A stretch of 64,000 bases of DNA from Sphaerisporangium album (GCF_003323745.1 NZ_QOIL01000015.1:146727-210726), one strand, 5' to 3'; positions 25,516 through 35,013 are shown, counted from the first letter of the stretch. Notes: a model not told the origin generated them from the sequence alone. Numbers and translations: made by a program.

Positions 25516-26643
25516 GTGACGCCCCGTGTGCTCGTCGACGCCACCGCGGTCCCCGCCGACCGCGGGGGTCTGGTCCGTTATGTGGACGGTCTCGTCGGCG
25601 CCCTCGACCGCGCGGGCGCCGATCTCGCGGTCGTCTGCCAGCGCGCCGACGCCGACCGCTACGGCAAGATCGCGCCAAGGGCGCGCATCCTCACGGGGCC
25701 TCCGGCGATCGCGAGCCGCGGCGCGCGGCTGGTCTGGGAGCAGACCGGCATCCCGGTGCTCGCGCGCAGGGTCGCCGCCCAGGTGATCCACGCGCCCTAC
25801 TACTCGATCCCGCTGCACTCGGGCCTGCCGACCGTGGCGACCGTGCACGACGTGACGTGGTTCACCGAGCCCGAGCTCCAGGGCGATCTGAAGGCGTCGT
25901 TCTTCCGCGCCGCCACGCGTACGGCGGTCCGCGACTCGGCCCGCGTGGTGGTGCCGTCCAAGGCCACCCGCGACGAGCTGGTGCGGCTGCTCGCGGCCGA
26001 CTCCACGCGCGTCGACGTCGCCTACCACGGGGTCGACCGCCACCTGTTCCACGAGCCGTCCGAGCAGGAGGTCGCGCGGGCCGCGGGCCGGCTCGGGCTG
26101 CACGGCCGCCCGTACGTCGCGTTCCTCGGCGCCTTCGAGCCCCGTAAGAACGTCCCGAACCTGGTGCGGGGCTTCGGCCAGGCGGTGCGCGATCTTCCCT
26201 CGCCGCCCGCGCTCGTGCTGGCCAGCGCCGCGGGCTGGAGCGACGAGGTCGACGCCGCGATCAGCGAGCTGCCCGTGACGGTGCGCGTCGTCCGTCCCGG
26301 CTACCTGTCGTTCGCCGACCTGCCGGGGTTCCTCGGCGGCGCGGTCGTGGTGGCCTTCCCGTCGCGCGGCGAGGGGTTCGGGCTGCCGGTCCTGGAGGCG
26401 ATGGCCTGCGGCGCCCCCGTGCTGACCACCCATCGCACCTCGCTGCCCGAGGTCGGCGGCGAGGCCGTCGCCTACACCGAGCCGGACGCAGAGAGCATCA
26501 GGGACGCCCTCAAGGCGCTTCTGGAGTCCGAGGAGCGCCGCGACGCGCTCGCCGCGGCCGGCATCGCCCGCTCGCGGGAGTTCACGTGGGAGGCTTCCGC
26601 CGAAGCTCATTTGGCCTCATATGAACGAGCGGTCGATCAGTGA
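25516..26643 (+). CDS. Glycosyltransferase family 4 protein, mannosyltransferase-like
   Basis: Protein of 375 residues. The N-terminal domain has PADRGGLVRYVDGLVGALD and APYYSIPLHSGLPTVATVHD. The C-terminal domain has YVAFLGAFEPRKNVPNLVRG and the complete retaining motif FPSRGEGFGLPVLEAMACG, giving the E-x7-E pair. The GTG start is preceded by AAAGGAG at good spacing. It follows 268 bases of non-coding DNA and lies 15 bases before a guanylyltransferase-like gene. That neighbour suggests a GDP-mannose donor, similar to WbaZ- or PimB-like enzymes, but specificity is not proven. Confidence 0.85.
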   Translation: MTPRVLVDATAVPADRGGLVRYVDGLVGALDRAGADLAVVCQRADADRYGKIAPRARILTGPPAIASRGARLVWEQTGIPVLARRVAAQVIHAPYYSIPLHSGLPTVATVHDVTWFTEPELQGDLKASFFRAATRTAVRDSARVVVPSKATRDELVRLLAADSTRVDVAYHGVDRHLFHEPSEQEVARAAGRLGLHGRPYVAFLGAFEPRKNVPNLVRGFGQAVRDLPSPPALVLASAAGWSDEVDAAISELPVTVRVVRPGYLSFADLPGFLGGAVVVAFPSRGEGFGLPVLEAMACGAPVLTTHRTSLPEVGGEAVAYTEPDAESIRDALKALLESEERRDALAAAGIARSREFTWEASAEAHLASYERAVDQ

Positions 26644-26645
26644 GC

Positions 26646-26651
26646 TAGCCT
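26646..26651 (+). promoter_or_regulatory. -10 hexamer of the leaderless guanylyltransferase-like gene
   Basis: TAGCCT ends seven bases before the GTG at 26659, with no ribosome site between. It overlaps the end of the upstream GT4 gene region, so this gene can be transcribed alone. Confidence 0.5.
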
Positions 26652-26658
26652 CACCGTT

Positions 26659-27762
26659 GTGACGGAGAGCTACTCGCCGGAAGCGGCGGACCTGGAGGCG
26701 ATCCTCCTCGTGGGCGGGCAGGGCACACGCCTCCGTCCGCTGACGCTGAACACCCCCAAACCGTTGCTGCCGACCGCCGGTGTCCCCTTCCTGGCGCACC
26801 AGCTCGCCCGGGCGAGGTCGTTCGGCGTGCGGCGCATCGTCTTCGCCACGTCGTACCGGGCGTCGATGTTCGCCGAGGCGTTCGGGGACGGGTCGGCGTT
26901 CGGGCTGTCGCTGGAGTACATGACCGAGGAGACGCCGCTCGGCACGGGCGGCGCGATCCGCAACGCGGCGCAGGCGCTGACCTGCGGGCCGGACGCGCCG
27001 GTACTGGTGCTCAACGGCGACATCCTGTCGGGGCACGACATCACCGAGCAGGTCGCGCTGCACGTCTCGCGCGGCGCGGCGCTGACGCTGCACCTCACCG
27101 AGGTGGACGATCCCACGCGTTTCGGCTGCGTGCCGACCGACGAGGACGGGCGGGTCACCGCGTTCCTGGAGAAGACCCCGAACCCGGTGACCAACCGCAT
27201 CAACGCCGGGTGCTACGTCTTCACGCGGTCGGCGATCGACGCGATCCCGGCCGGCCAGGTGGTGTCGGTCGAGCGCGAGACCTTCCCCGGCATGATCGAC
27301 GCGGGCGAGCTGGTGCTCGGGTACGCCGACCGGTCGTACTGGCTGGACGTGGGCACCCCGGCGGCGTTCGTCCAGGGCTCGTGCGATCTGGTGCTCGGCC
27401 GCATGCCGTCGGGCGCGCTGCCGGGGCCGTGCGGCGAGTTCCTGGCGCTGCCGGAGGCCCGGGTGTCGCCCCGGGCCAAGATCTCCGGCGGCACGGTCGT
27501 CGGGCCGCGGGCGGTCGTCGGGGCCGACGCGGTGGTGCGGGGCAGCGTGCTGGACGCCGACTGCGTGATCGAGTCCGGCGCCACGGTGGCCGGCTCGGTG
27601 GTGGGCGCGGGCGCGCGCGTCTCGTCGGGGGCCGTGCTGCGGGACGCGGTGATCGGCGACCGGGCGGTGATCGGCGCGGGCAACGAGCTGCTGGCCGGCG
27701 CCCGCGTCTGGCCGGGGGTCACGCTGCCGCCCCGCGCGGTGCGCTTCTCCAGCGACGTCTGA
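26659..27762 (+). CDS. Mannose-1-phosphate guanylyltransferase-like nucleotidyltransferase
   Basis: Protein of 367 residues. The N-terminal domain starts AILLVGGQGTRLRPLTLNTPK, the nucleotide-binding loop of sugar-1-phosphate nucleotidyltransferases, and has VLNGDILSG and FLEKTP in the active site. From about residue 265 a left-handed beta-helix of hexapeptide repeats (ISGGTVVGPRAVVGADAVV) follows. Length and order match mycobacterial Rv3264c, which makes GDP-mannose from GTP and mannose-1-phosphate. Together with the phosphomannomutase at 55 kb this would provide GDP-mannose for the nearby transferases. A dTDP-glucose or CDP-sugar specificity is less likely but not excluded. Confidence 0.85.
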   Translation: MTESYSPEAADLEAILLVGGQGTRLRPLTLNTPKPLLPTAGVPFLAHQLARARSFGVRRIVFATSYRASMFAEAFGDGSAFGLSLEYMTEETPLGTGGAIRNAAQALTCGPDAPVLVLNGDILSGHDITEQVALHVSRGAALTLHLTEVDDPTRFGCVPTDEDGRVTAFLEKTPNPVTNRINAGCYVFTRSAIDAIPAGQVVSVERETFPGMIDAGELVLGYADRSYWLDVGTPAAFVQGSCDLVLGRMPSGALPGPCGEFLALPEARVSPRAKISGGTVVGPRAVVGADAVVRGSVLDADCVIESGATVAGSVVGAGARVSSGAVLRDAVIGDRAVIGAGNELLAGARVWPGVTLPPRAVRFSSDV

Positions 27763-27780
27763 CCGGCCTCCCCGGTCCGG

Positions 27781-27900
27781 GTACGGGCCCGCGCGGCCTG
27801 GCGTCTCTGGGACGTGCGGGCCCGCGCGGCCTTCGGACTCCCGGGCGTGAGGGCCCGCGCGGCCTTCGGATTCCCAGGCGTGAGGGCCCGCGCGGCTCCC
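27781..27900 (+). repeat. 33-bp tandem repeat after the guanylyltransferase-like gene
   Basis: Units begin at 27781, 27814, 27847 and 27880 (partial). The core is GGGCCCGCGCGGCCTTCGG followed by AYTCCCRGGC. The exact period of 33 is a multiple of three, and the array is in frame with the preceding gene beyond its stop codon, where it would read VRARAAFGLPG. It fills most of the 178-base gap before the DNA glycosylase gene. Confidence 0.9.
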
Positions 27901-27927
27901 GGTACGCGCGGGCGGGTCCGGCGGCAA

Positions 27928-27933
27928 TACCCT
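27928..27933 (+). promoter_or_regulatory. -10 hexamer of the leaderless DNA glycosylase gene
   Basis: TACCCT ends seven bases before the GTG at 27941, with no ribosome-binding site. It lies directly after the 33-bp repeat array. Confidence 0.45.
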
Positions 27934-27940
27934 GGACGGC

Positions 27941-28864
27941 GTGCGAGAGCGCAGGTGGCGGCCCGGCGCGCCCCTCGATGTGCGGCTGACGCTGGCGCCG
28001 CATCGCCGCGGGTCCGGCGACCCGGCGTGGCAGGCCACGCCGGACGGCGCGATCTGGCGCACGTCCCGCACCCCCGAGGGTCCCGGCACGCTGCGCGTCC
28101 TGGTGGACGCGCGGGCGGCCGAGGTCGTGGGGCAGGCGTGGGGTCCGGGCGGGCCGTGGCTGTTGGAGACGCTGCCCCGGCTGCTCGGCGCCGACGACCC
28201 GGTGGCGGACTTCCGCGTGCTGATGGAGCGGCTGGAGGCCGGGGGGCACACGCTGATCAGGGAGCTGGCCTCCCGTCACTCCGGCCTGCGCCTGAGCGTC
28301 ACCGCGCGGGTGTTCGAGGCGCTGGTGCCCGCCGTGCTGGAGCAGAAGGTCGTGGGCCGGGAGGCGTGGCGGGCGTGGCGGTGGCTGCTGCGCGCGTACG
28401 GCGAGCCCGCGCCGGGCCCGGCGCCGTCCGGGATGCGCGTGTTCCCCGAGCCGGAGGTGTGGCGGAGGATCCCGTCGTGGGACTGGCACCGCGCGGGGGC
28501 GGAGGCGGTGCGGGCGCGGACGATCGTCAACGCGGCCCTGCACGCGGGAAAGCTCGAGTCCGCGGCGCCCGCCGAGGCGGACCGCCTGCTACGGGCGCTG
28601 CCGGGCGTCGGGGTGTGGACATCGGCCGAGACGCGGCAGCGGGCCCACGGCGATCCCGACGCGGTCTCGGTCGGTGACTACCACCTGCCCTCGCTGGTCG
28701 GGTGGTCCCTCACCGGCCGGAAGACCGACGACGCCGGGATGCTGGAGCTGCTGGCCCCCTATCGCGGGCAGCGCCACAGGGTCACCCGCCTGCTCGAACT
28801 CGGCGGGCGGAGACCACCGGCACGCGGGCCGCGGATGTCCGTACGGGATTATCGCTCGTTCTGA
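27941..28864 (+). CDS. HhH-GPD DNA glycosylase, AlkA-like
   Basis: Protein of 307 residues. An N-terminal beta-rich domain (1-110) is followed by a helical glycosylase core. VPAVLEQKVVGREAWRAWR matches the region before the hairpin, LRALPGVGVWTSAETRQRA is the helix-hairpin-helix, and DPDAVSVGDYHLP carries the conserved catalytic Asp in the usual GD(Y/F) context. Such enzymes remove alkylated bases such as 3-methyladenine to begin base-excision repair in the cytoplasm. The GTG start appears leaderless. Its last 83 bases overlap a small gene on the other strand. Confidence 0.85.
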   Translation: MRERRWRPGAPLDVRLTLAPHRRGSGDPAWQATPDGAIWRTSRTPEGPGTLRVLVDARAAEVVGQAWGPGGPWLLETLPRLLGADDPVADFRVLMERLEAGGHTLIRELASRHSGLRLSVTARVFEALVPAVLEQKVVGREAWRAWRWLLRAYGEPAPGPAPSGMRVFPEPEVWRRIPSWDWHRAGAEAVRARTIVNAALHAGKLESAAPAEADRLLRALPGVGVWTSAETRQRAHGDPDAVSVGDYHLPSLVGWSLTGRKTDDAGMLELLAPYRGQRHRVTRLLELGGRRPPARGPRMSVRDYRSF

Positions 28865-28997
28865 GCGTCCGTAACCGGGGGGCGTGCGGCTCGTCGCCGG
28901 AGCCGGACTTCCAGTCGCGCCCGTCGCGGCTGTCGGCGCCGAAGTACGGGGCGAGGACGGCGGCGGCGACGATGAAGGCGAGGATCAACCAGGACAT
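28782..28997 (-). CDS. Small single-pass membrane protein
   Basis: Protein of 71 residues beginning [20 protein letters not shown], one membrane helix, followed by [12 protein letters not shown] and a basic Arg-rich tail. The ATG has AGGGAG five bases upstream. The helix-plus-ADSRDG pattern looks like small actinobacterial proteins of unknown role. The C-terminal 27 codons overlap the end of the glycosylase gene in antisense, which lowers confidence in the exact end. Confidence 0.55.
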   Translation of the reverse strand: MSWLILAFIVAAAVLAPYFGADSRDGRDWKSGSGDEPHAPRLRTLRTSDNPVRTSAARVPVVSARRVRAGG

Positions 28998-29151
28998 CGG
29001 GGGCTCCCTTGGTGGGGTTCGTGCTGACTCCTCAAGTATGTTCCTGCGCATGTATTTACGTCCATCGAGACATCGTGACCGGTACTCTTAAGCGACACTT
29101 AAACGGAGGTGTTCTGCGGACCCGGTCACGGGAACGCGAAGCGCCGTTCCG

Positions 29152-29157
29152 TAATGT
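29152..29157 (+). promoter_or_regulatory. -10 hexamer of leaderless fbiC
   Basis: TAATGT ends seven bases before the ATG at 29165. The intervening GCCCCCC holds no ribosome site. An AAACGGAGGTG further upstream would serve a longer frame but is too far from this ATG. Confidence 0.5.
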
Positions 29158-29164
29158 GCCCCCC

Positions 29165-31774
29165 ATGGACGTGAACCCCACAGACGCCGCGATGCGGCGG
29201 GCGCTGGCCAGAGCCAGAGACGGCAAGGCGCTCGACGTGACGGAGGCCACGGTTCTGTTGCACGCCCGGGGCGCCGACCTGGAGCGGCTCCTCGAACACG
29301 CCGGTCGCGTCAGGGACGCCGGGCTGGCCGCGGTCGGCCGGCAGGGCGTCGTCACCTACAGCCGCAAGGTGTTCATCCCCCTCACCCGGCTCTGCCGCGA
29401 CCGCTGCGGTTACTGCACGTTCGCCACCGCCCCCGGCAAGCTCCCCGCGGCCTTCCTCGGCCCGGACGAGGTGCTGGAGATCGCCCGCCAGGGCGCCGCC
29501 CTCGGGTGCAAGGAGGCGCTGTTCACGCTCGGCGACCGTCCCGAGGACCGCTGGCACCAGGCCAAGGAGTGGCTGGACGCCCACGGGTACGACGACACGC
29601 TCTCCTACGTCCGCGCCATGGCGATCCGCGTGCTGGAGGAGACCGGCCTGCTGCCGCACCTCAACCCCGGCGTCATGACCTGGCGCGACCTCCAGCGCCT
29701 CAAGCCGGTCGCCCCGTCGATGGGCATGATGCTGGAGACCACCTCCCGGCGGCTGTTCGAGGAGAAGGGCGAGGCCCACTACGGCTCGCCCGACAAGGAC
29801 CCGGCCGTGCGGCTGCGCGTCCTGGAGGACGCCGGCCGCTCCAACGTGCCGTTCACGACCGGCATCCTCATCGGCATCGGCGAGACCGTCGCCGACCGCG
29901 CCGAGTCGATCTTCGCGATCCGCCGGGTCGCCCGCGAGTACGGGGGCGTCCAGGAGGTCATCGTCCAGAACTTCCGCGCCAAGCCCGACACGGCGATGCG
30001 CGGCATGCCCGACGCCGACCTCCAGGAGCTGGCGGCCACGATCGCCGTGACCCGGCTGGTGCTCGGCGCCAAGGCGCGCGTCCAGGCCCCGCCGAACCTC
30101 ATCGGCGACGAGTACGCGCTGATGATCCGGGCCGGCATCGACGACTGGGGCGGGGTCTCGCCGCTCACGCCCGACCACGTCAACCCCGAGCGGCCCTGGC
30201 CCCAGATCGACGAGCTCGCCGCGCGTACGGCCGCCGCCGGGTTCACGCTCAAGGAACGCCTGACGATCTACCCCGAGTACGTCCTCGCGGGCGAGCCCTG
30301 GCTGGACCCGCGCCTGCGCGCGCACGTCGACGCCCTCGCCGACCCAGAGACCGGCCTGGCCCGCGACGTCCTCCCCGTGGGTCGGCCGTGGCAGGAGCCC
30401 GACGGCGGGTTCGCCTCCTCGGGCCGTACGGACCTGCACGTCGAGGTCGACTCCACCGGCCGCTCGGCCGACCGGCGCGACGACTTCGACAACGTGTACG
30501 GCGACTGGGAGGCCCTGCGCGACCGCCTGCCCGCCGCCCCGGCCACGGCGATCGGCGCAGGGATCGGCTCAGCGACCGGCTCAGCGGCTGGCTCGGCGAT
30601 CGGCGCGGACATGCGCGAGGCGCTGCGCCGCGCCGCCTCCGACCCGGCTCGGCTCACCGACGACCAGGCGCTCACGCTGCTGTCCGCCGACGGTCCCGAC
30701 CTGGAGGAACTGTGCCGGGTCGCCGACGACCTGCGCAGGGAGGCCGTCGGCGACGACGTCACCTACGTCGTGAACCGCAACATCAACTTCACCAACGTCT
30801 GCTACACCGGCTGCCGGTTCTGCGCCTTCGCGCAGCGCCGCACCGACGCCGACGCCTTCACCCTCTCGCTGGAGCAGGTCGCCGACCGCGCCGCCGAGGC
30901 ATGGGCGGCCGGGGCGACCGAGGTGTGCATGCAGGGCGGCATCCACCCCGACCTGCCCGGCACGGCGTACTTCGACATCGCGCGCGCGGTGAAGGAACGC
31001 TGCCCGGAGATGCACGTCCACGCCTTCTCGCCCATGGAGGTCGTCAACGGCGCGAGCCGGACGAACATGTCCATCGAGGACTGGCTGCTGGCCGCCAAGG
31101 AAGCCGGGGTCGACTCGCTGCCGGGCACGGCGGCCGAGATCCTCGACGACGACGTGCGGTGGGTGCTCACCAAGGGCAAGCTGCCCACCCGCGAGTGGAT
31201 CGAGGTGATCACCACCGCGCACCGCGCCGGCATCCCGACGACCTCGACGATGATGTACGGCCACGTGGACACGCCCGCGCACTGGGTGGCGCACATCCGG
31301 CTGATCCGCCGCATCCAGGAGGAGACCGGCGGCTTCTCGGAGTTCGTACTGCTGCCGTTCGTCCACCACAGCGCGCCCATCTACCTGGCGGGCGTCGCGC
31401 GCCCCGGCCCTACCGCCCGCGAGAACCGCGCCGTCCACGCCCTGGCGCGCATCCTGCTGCACGGCGCGATCTCCAACATCCAGTGCTCCTGGGTCAAGCT
31501 CCAGGACGAGCTGTGCCGGTCCGTGCTGTCCGGCGGCGTCAACGACCTCGGCGGCACGCTGATGGAGGAGACCATCAGCCGCATGGCGGGCTCGGAGAAC
31601 GGCTCCTACAAGACGATCAGCCAGATCGCCGCGATGGTCGAACCGACCGGCCGCCCGTTGCGCCAGCGCACCACCGGCTACGGCACCCCGTCCGCCGAGC
31701 GCGTGGCGGCGGCCACGGCCAGCGACGGCGTCTGCGGCAGCGTCCGCAGAACCATCCCCCTGGTGACCCGGTGA
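29165..31774 (+). CDS. fbiC: FbiC, 7,8-didemethyl-8-hydroxy-5-deazariboflavin (FO) synthase
   Basis: Protein of 869 residues fusing CofG and CofH, the two radical-SAM enzymes that make FO, the F420 chromophore, from tyrosine and a flavin-pathway pyrimidine. The CofG half has the cluster motif CRDRCGYC (Cys77, 81, 84). The CofH half has CYTGCRFC (Cys546, 550, 553). A short Gly/Ala/Ser-rich linker with [13 protein letters not shown] near residues 465-480 joins them. Size matches known FbiC. The ATG at 29165 aligns with the family start; an upstream frame of 52 codons with a GGAGG nearby is less likely. fbiA and fbiB lie 13 kb away in this window. Confidence 0.95.
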   Translation: MDVNPTDAAMRRALARARDGKALDVTEATVLLHARGADLERLLEHAGRVRDAGLAAVGRQGVVTYSRKVFIPLTRLCRDRCGYCTFATAPGKLPAAFLGPDEVLEIARQGAALGCKEALFTLGDRPEDRWHQAKEWLDAHGYDDTLSYVRAMAIRVLEETGLLPHLNPGVMTWRDLQRLKPVAPSMGMMLETTSRRLFEEKGEAHYGSPDKDPAVRLRVLEDAGRSNVPFTTGILIGIGETVADRAESIFAIRRVAREYGGVQEVIVQNFRAKPDTAMRGMPDADLQELAATIAVTRLVLGAKARVQAPPNLIGDEYALMIRAGIDDWGGVSPLTPDHVNPERPWPQIDELAARTAAAGFTLKERLTIYPEYVLAGEPWLDPRLRAHVDALADPETGLARDVLPVGRPWQEPDGGFASSGRTDLHVEVDSTGRSADRRDDFDNVYGDWEALRDRLPAAPATAIGAGIGSATGSAAGSAIGADMREALRRAASDPARLTDDQALTLLSADGPDLEELCRVADDLRREAVGDDVTYVVNRNINFTNVCYTGCRFCAFAQRRTDADAFTLSLEQVADRAAEAWAAGATEVCMQGGIHPDLPGTAYFDIARAVKERCPEMHVHAFSPMEVVNGASRTNMSIEDWLLAAKEAGVDSLPGTAAEILDDDVRWVLTKGKLPTREWIEVITTAHRAGIPTTSTMMYGHVDTPAHWVAHIRLIRRIQEETGGFSEFVLLPFVHHSAPIYLAGVARPGPTARENRAVHALARILLHGAISNIQCSWVKLQDELCRSVLSGGVNDLGGTLMEETISRMAGSENGSYKTISQIAAMVEPTGRPLRQRTTGYGTPSAERVAAATASDGVCGSVRRTIPLVTR

Positions 31775-32134
31775 TCGTCGGGGCGTAAGGATAAGGGCGT
31801 AAGGCATGGTCCGGGCAGAAACTGCGCTCCGCGCGAACGCTGCCCGGGCCGTGCTCATCGGACGCGCGCGCCCGTCCGATGAGCACTGCCGGATTCCTCC
31901 CCGCGGACGTCCGTCGCCGGCGGCGTAGGCGACCTGGCGCAGGCGGCGATTCCGGATTGATGCGGCAAGGCCTTGGAGGAGGCGCAGCATGGCGTCGACG
32001 ATCACCCGGCGGCCTGCCGCACTCCCCAGTGCGCGGATGGCGTGGCGATCGATGGCGCGCGACAGGTCCGGATCTCGTCAGCCCACGCTCCGCCGGCATG
32101 CCAACTTTTCCTCCGATAGGCGCGTCTCACCCTT
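31775..32134. other. Intergenic region after fbiC
   Basis: The first 110 bases hold two adjacent stem-loops listed separately. The rest, 31887-32134, contains no gene I can support. Short open frames here lack ribosome sites. The promoter of the secreted protein must be in it, but no clear hexamers are visible. Confidence 0.45.
31808..31886 (+). terminator. Two adjacent stem-loops after fbiC
   Basis: The first pairs GGTCCGGGCAG (31808-31818) with CTGCCCGGGCC (31840-31850), one G-U pair allowed. The second pairs GTGCTCATCGGACG (31851-31864) perfectly with CGTCCGATGAGCAC (31873-31886) over an eight-base loop. They lie 34 bases after the fbiC stop. Neither has a U-tract, which is common for actinobacterial terminators. 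A structured regulatory RNA is the alternative. Confidence 0.6.
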
Positions 32135-33208
32135 ATGGGAATGTTGTTTCGCGGCACCGCTGCAGCCGTCGCCTTTTTCGTCGCTACGGTGCCGGCCGCC
32201 GCCCACGCCGTGGCGCCGGCCGGTCAGTGGAGTGTCGTCCATGACGACCGCCGCGACTCCTACGACGCGGTGACGGTGACGCCGGGTGGGGCGGTCTGGG
32301 TCGCCGGGACGAGGGGTCCGGATCGCGGATCGACCGGCGCCGAGTCGCTGCTATTGAAGGGCGGCCGGTCCACCTTCAAGCGTGTCACCGGGCCGGGCTT
32401 CCGGGTGAAGCGGCTGACGTCGGCGTCCGACACCAGGGTCTGGGCGTTCGGCGCGTCTCGATACGCCCGGTGGGACGGCAAGCGCTGGCAGGTCAAGCGA
32501 TGGCGCTACGGCCGGGTGGATCGGGCGTACGCCATCGGCAGCAACCTGTGGGTCATCGAGAACTCCAACGTGTTCCCGTCGGCCGGTAAGGCCGGGTGGA
32601 AGGCGCGGTCCACGCTGCGGCGCCTGGCCGGGTCGGTGTGGCGCAAGGTGCACACGCCGATCGTGGTCAAAGGACTCGACGGCAAGTGGGCGGCGGGCTC
32701 GGTGCGGGGCACGGCGGCTCTGGCCCGCTGGACCGGCACGGCCTGGCGCGCGGTCGCACTTCCAGCGATCGCGTCCGCACACTCGGGCCAGATCTCGGAG
32801 CTGACGGATGTCGCGGTCGACGGTGAGACCGGCCGGGTGATGGCCGTCGGCTGGGTCGCCTGGCCGTGCGGCGGTGCGAAGCACGCCTTCTGCGGTGGGA
32901 CTTTGCTGCTGTCCGGCTATCCGGGCGGCTGGAACTTCGAGGTCCGCGGTGAACCGGGCATCCAGCCGCGCGCCCAGGCGGAGCCCGACGGCAGAGGCGG
33001 GGCCTGGATCGTCTACGACGCCAAGGGCGGAGGCAGCAGGTTTCTGCACATCGGCGCCGATAGCGTCGAGTCGGGCGCCTTTCCATCTCCGCCGAACCAG
33101 AAGGGGTCCGTCCGTGACCTCGCCATCCAGCCGGAGAGCGGTTCCGTCTGGGCGGTCGGCGCGGCACCTTCCGGCCGCAGCGGTTTGATCTGGGCCCACG
33201 GCCGCTGA
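32135..33208 (+). CDS. Secreted protein with beta-propeller-like repeats
   Basis: Protein of 357 residues. Residues 1-25 form a signal peptide (MGMLFRGTAAAVAFFVATVPAAAHA). The remainder has recurring blocks of the type AVWVAGTRG, RVWAFGASRYARWDG, LWVIEN, RVMAVGWVAW, AWIVYDA and SVWAVGAAP, each a Trp/Val strand pair as in WD-like or BNR propellers. No catalytic residues are obvious. It may be an exported binding or structural protein. A second ATG two codons later has a slightly better GGGA upstream. It stands alone after the fbiC hairpins and faces a possible gene fragment on the other strand. Confidence 0.65.
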   Translation: MGMLFRGTAAAVAFFVATVPAAAHAVAPAGQWSVVHDDRRDSYDAVTVTPGGAVWVAGTRGPDRGSTGAESLLLKGGRSTFKRVTGPGFRVKRLTSASDTRVWAFGASRYARWDGKRWQVKRWRYGRVDRAYAIGSNLWVIENSNVFPSAGKAGWKARSTLRRLAGSVWRKVHTPIVVKGLDGKWAAGSVRGTAALARWTGTAWRAVALPAIASAHSGQISELTDVAVDGETGRVMAVGWVAWPCGGAKHAFCGGTLLLSGYPGGWNFEVRGEPGIQPRAQAEPDGRGGAWIVYDAKGGGSRFLHIGADSVESGAFPSPPNQKGSVRDLAIQPESGSVWAVGAAPSGRSGLIWAHGR

Positions 33209-33209
33209 G

Positions 33210-33445
33210 TCTCCGACCACCCACAATTTGCCCGAGCTGGTGTAGAGCTCTGTCGTCTCGCCCCTGGTCCACTGGTCATCGTCGCCGGGCGGTCGCCCGT
33301 CCAAGAGTTCTGGTGTGACGTCGACGACGCGCCAAGAATCCGCCTGGCTGGTGAAGATGGCGACATTCGCGGTGGTGAGGAACCAGTTGGTCGGGTTAGC
33401 TCGGTTTGAGAGCTGCCAAAGATCCTCAGCACCTCCCAGAAACGG
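33210..33445 (-). pseudogene. Possible gene fragment between convergent genes
   Basis: The minus strand reads DLWQLSNRANPTNWFLTTAN and then VAIFTSQADSWRVVDVTPEL, a composition like a real folded protein and unlike the Arg/Pro-rich antisense of nearby genes. The frame has no start or stop of its own here; coding-like sequence ends at the stop of the secreted propeller gene and is cut near the carboxylesterase end. The SGKLWVVGDS phrase is similar in style to the propeller repeats. It may be the end of a decayed paralogue. Confidence 0.3.
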
Positions 33446-33477
33446 ACCGGACGGATTTCGAACCCGCCGGTTCGCTG

Positions 33478-35013
33478 CTACCGGCTGATCAGGGGGAGGG
33501 CGGGGAAGGTGTGGGTCTGCCAGATCGAGCGGGAGGGCTCCTCCGGGTAGATGGTGACGGTGGATTGTGTGTCGAAGAGCTGGACGAGGCGTTGGTCGGT
33601 GTCGTAGGCGGGCCAGCCGGGGGCGCCGTGGGAGGCGAACGATGTCCATGCGGCGCGCATCCGGGCGGACAGGGCCTCCGCCTCCGGGGAGGGTGTTTCA
33701 CCGATCAGCAGGGCAGGCTGGCCGCGGTCCAGGTTGCCGAAGACCAGTGGTACGTCGAGGCCGTGGCAGGCGCCGAAGGTGCCGCCCATGCCCGGGGCCG
33801 GCCAGGCCAGCTCGTAGACATGCGCGCGGCCGCCGCCGGACGTCTGGGCCTCGGCGAGGTGGAGCGACGGCATGCGGAACAGCCAGTCGGAATGGACCAG
33901 CTCGTACAGCTCCTCCGTGCCCGCCGCCGGGAAGGCGTCGCGGTAGTGGCGCGCACCGTCCGGGCCGGGGGCGAAGAGATGGAGGGCGTTCGCCGCCTGC
34001 TCCTCGCTCACCTGGCCGAGCAGACCGGTGATGACGGTGAACAGGCGCTGCTCGTCGCGGGTGTGACCGGCGATGAGTTCGATGTCGCGGCCGGCGCCGT
34101 CGTTCAGGGCCTGCCACGGTGTGCGGGCCAGGACCTCGCCGTCGACCACGGGCGAGAACGGGATCGTTCTGTGCGCGGGCAGGCCCCAGCGGTGTGCCGA
34201 CTGGTCCATCTTGGCGCCGACCGCGTCGGCGGCGGCGGGCAGCTCTCGCGGGGCGACGCCGGACAGGTCGGCCACCGTGGGCCGCAGCCCGAGCTCGGCG
34301 GCGAAGGCGGCGGCGATGTCCGCGGCGAGCGCCGGCGAGAAGAACGTTCCCGGCATACTCTGCGCGATGGCACGGCGGAAGAGCCCGGCCGCGCGGTCCA
34401 TCGCCAGCAGCGCGGCGACCGACCCGCCGCCCGCCGACTGGCCGAAAACCGTGACCCGGTCAGGGTCGCCGCCGAAGGCCCGGATGTTGTCGCGCACCCA
34501 CTCAAGAGCCGCGACCTGGTCGAGCAGGCCCCGGTTGGCGGGAGCCCCCTCGATCTGCGCGAAGCCCTCGACGCCCACGCGGTAGTTGAACGTCACCACG
34601 ACGACGCCACCGTCTAGCGCGAGCCGGCCACCGTCGTACTCGGGCAGGCCGGACATGCCGATCCCGTAGGCGCCCCCCTGGATCCACACCATCACCGGCA
34701 GCCCCGCGCCCGGGCCGGGGTCGGGCGACCAGACGTTGACCGTCAGCCAGTCGTCGCCCGCGTCCCGCGACAGCGTGTCCATGCCGAAATGCCCGGCCTG
34801 CGGGGGCGGCGGGCCGTAGGAGACGGCCTCCCGCACCCCGCTCCAGCCCTGTACCTGTCGAGGCGCGGCGAAGCGCAACACGCCGACCGGGGGCTCGGCG
34901 AACGGGATGCCACGGAAGACCGCCACACCCGCCTCCCGGCTACCGCGCAGCCGCCCGGCCGCCGTACGGACTTCGGGCCGGGGCCCGGATGGCTCGGACT
35001 CGGCAACGGTCAT
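33478..35013 (-). CDS. Type B carboxylesterase / para-nitrobenzyl-esterase-like hydrolase
   Basis: Protein of 511 residues with the alpha/beta-hydrolase fold of the carboxylesterase B family. VFRGIPFAEPPVGVLRF opens the domain, VMVWIQGGAYGIGMSG supplies the oxyanion loop (QGG in place of the more usual HGG), and VFGQSAGGGS carries the nucleophile Ser193. ACHGLDVPLVFGN near the C-terminus has the likely catalytic His. No signal peptide is present, so it probably acts in the cytoplasm on small esters. The ATG at 35013 is preceded by GGGAGGA. Confidence 0.9.
   Translation of the reverse strand: MTVAESEPSGPRPEVRTAAGRLRGSREAGVAVFRGIPFAEPPVGVLRFAAPRQVQGWSGVREAVSYGPPPPQAGHFGMDTLSRDAGDDWLTVNVWSPDPGPGAGLPVMVWIQGGAYGIGMSGLPEYDGGRLALDGGVVVVTFNYRVGVEGFAQIEGAPANRGLLDQVAALEWVRDNIRAFGGDPDRVTVFGQSAGGGSVAALLAMDRAAGLFRRAIAQSMPGTFFSPALAADIAAAFAAELGLRPTVADLSGVAPRELPAAADAVGAKMDQSAHRWGLPAHRTIPFSPVVDGEVLARTPWQALNDGAGRDIELIAGHTRDEQRLFTVITGLLGQVSEEQAANALHLFAPGPDGARHYRDAFPAAGTEELYELVHSDWLFRMPSLHLAEAQTSGGGRAHVYELAWPAPGMGGTFGACHGLDVPLVFGNLDRGQPALLIGETPSPEAEALSARMRAAWTSFASHGAPGWPAYDTDQRLVQLFDTQSTVTIYPEEPSRSIWQTHTFPALPLISR

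Noticed and set aside
31989..32273. Open frame of 94 codons before the secreted propeller gene
   Set aside because: No ribosome site, and it overlaps the signal peptide of the real gene in another frame.
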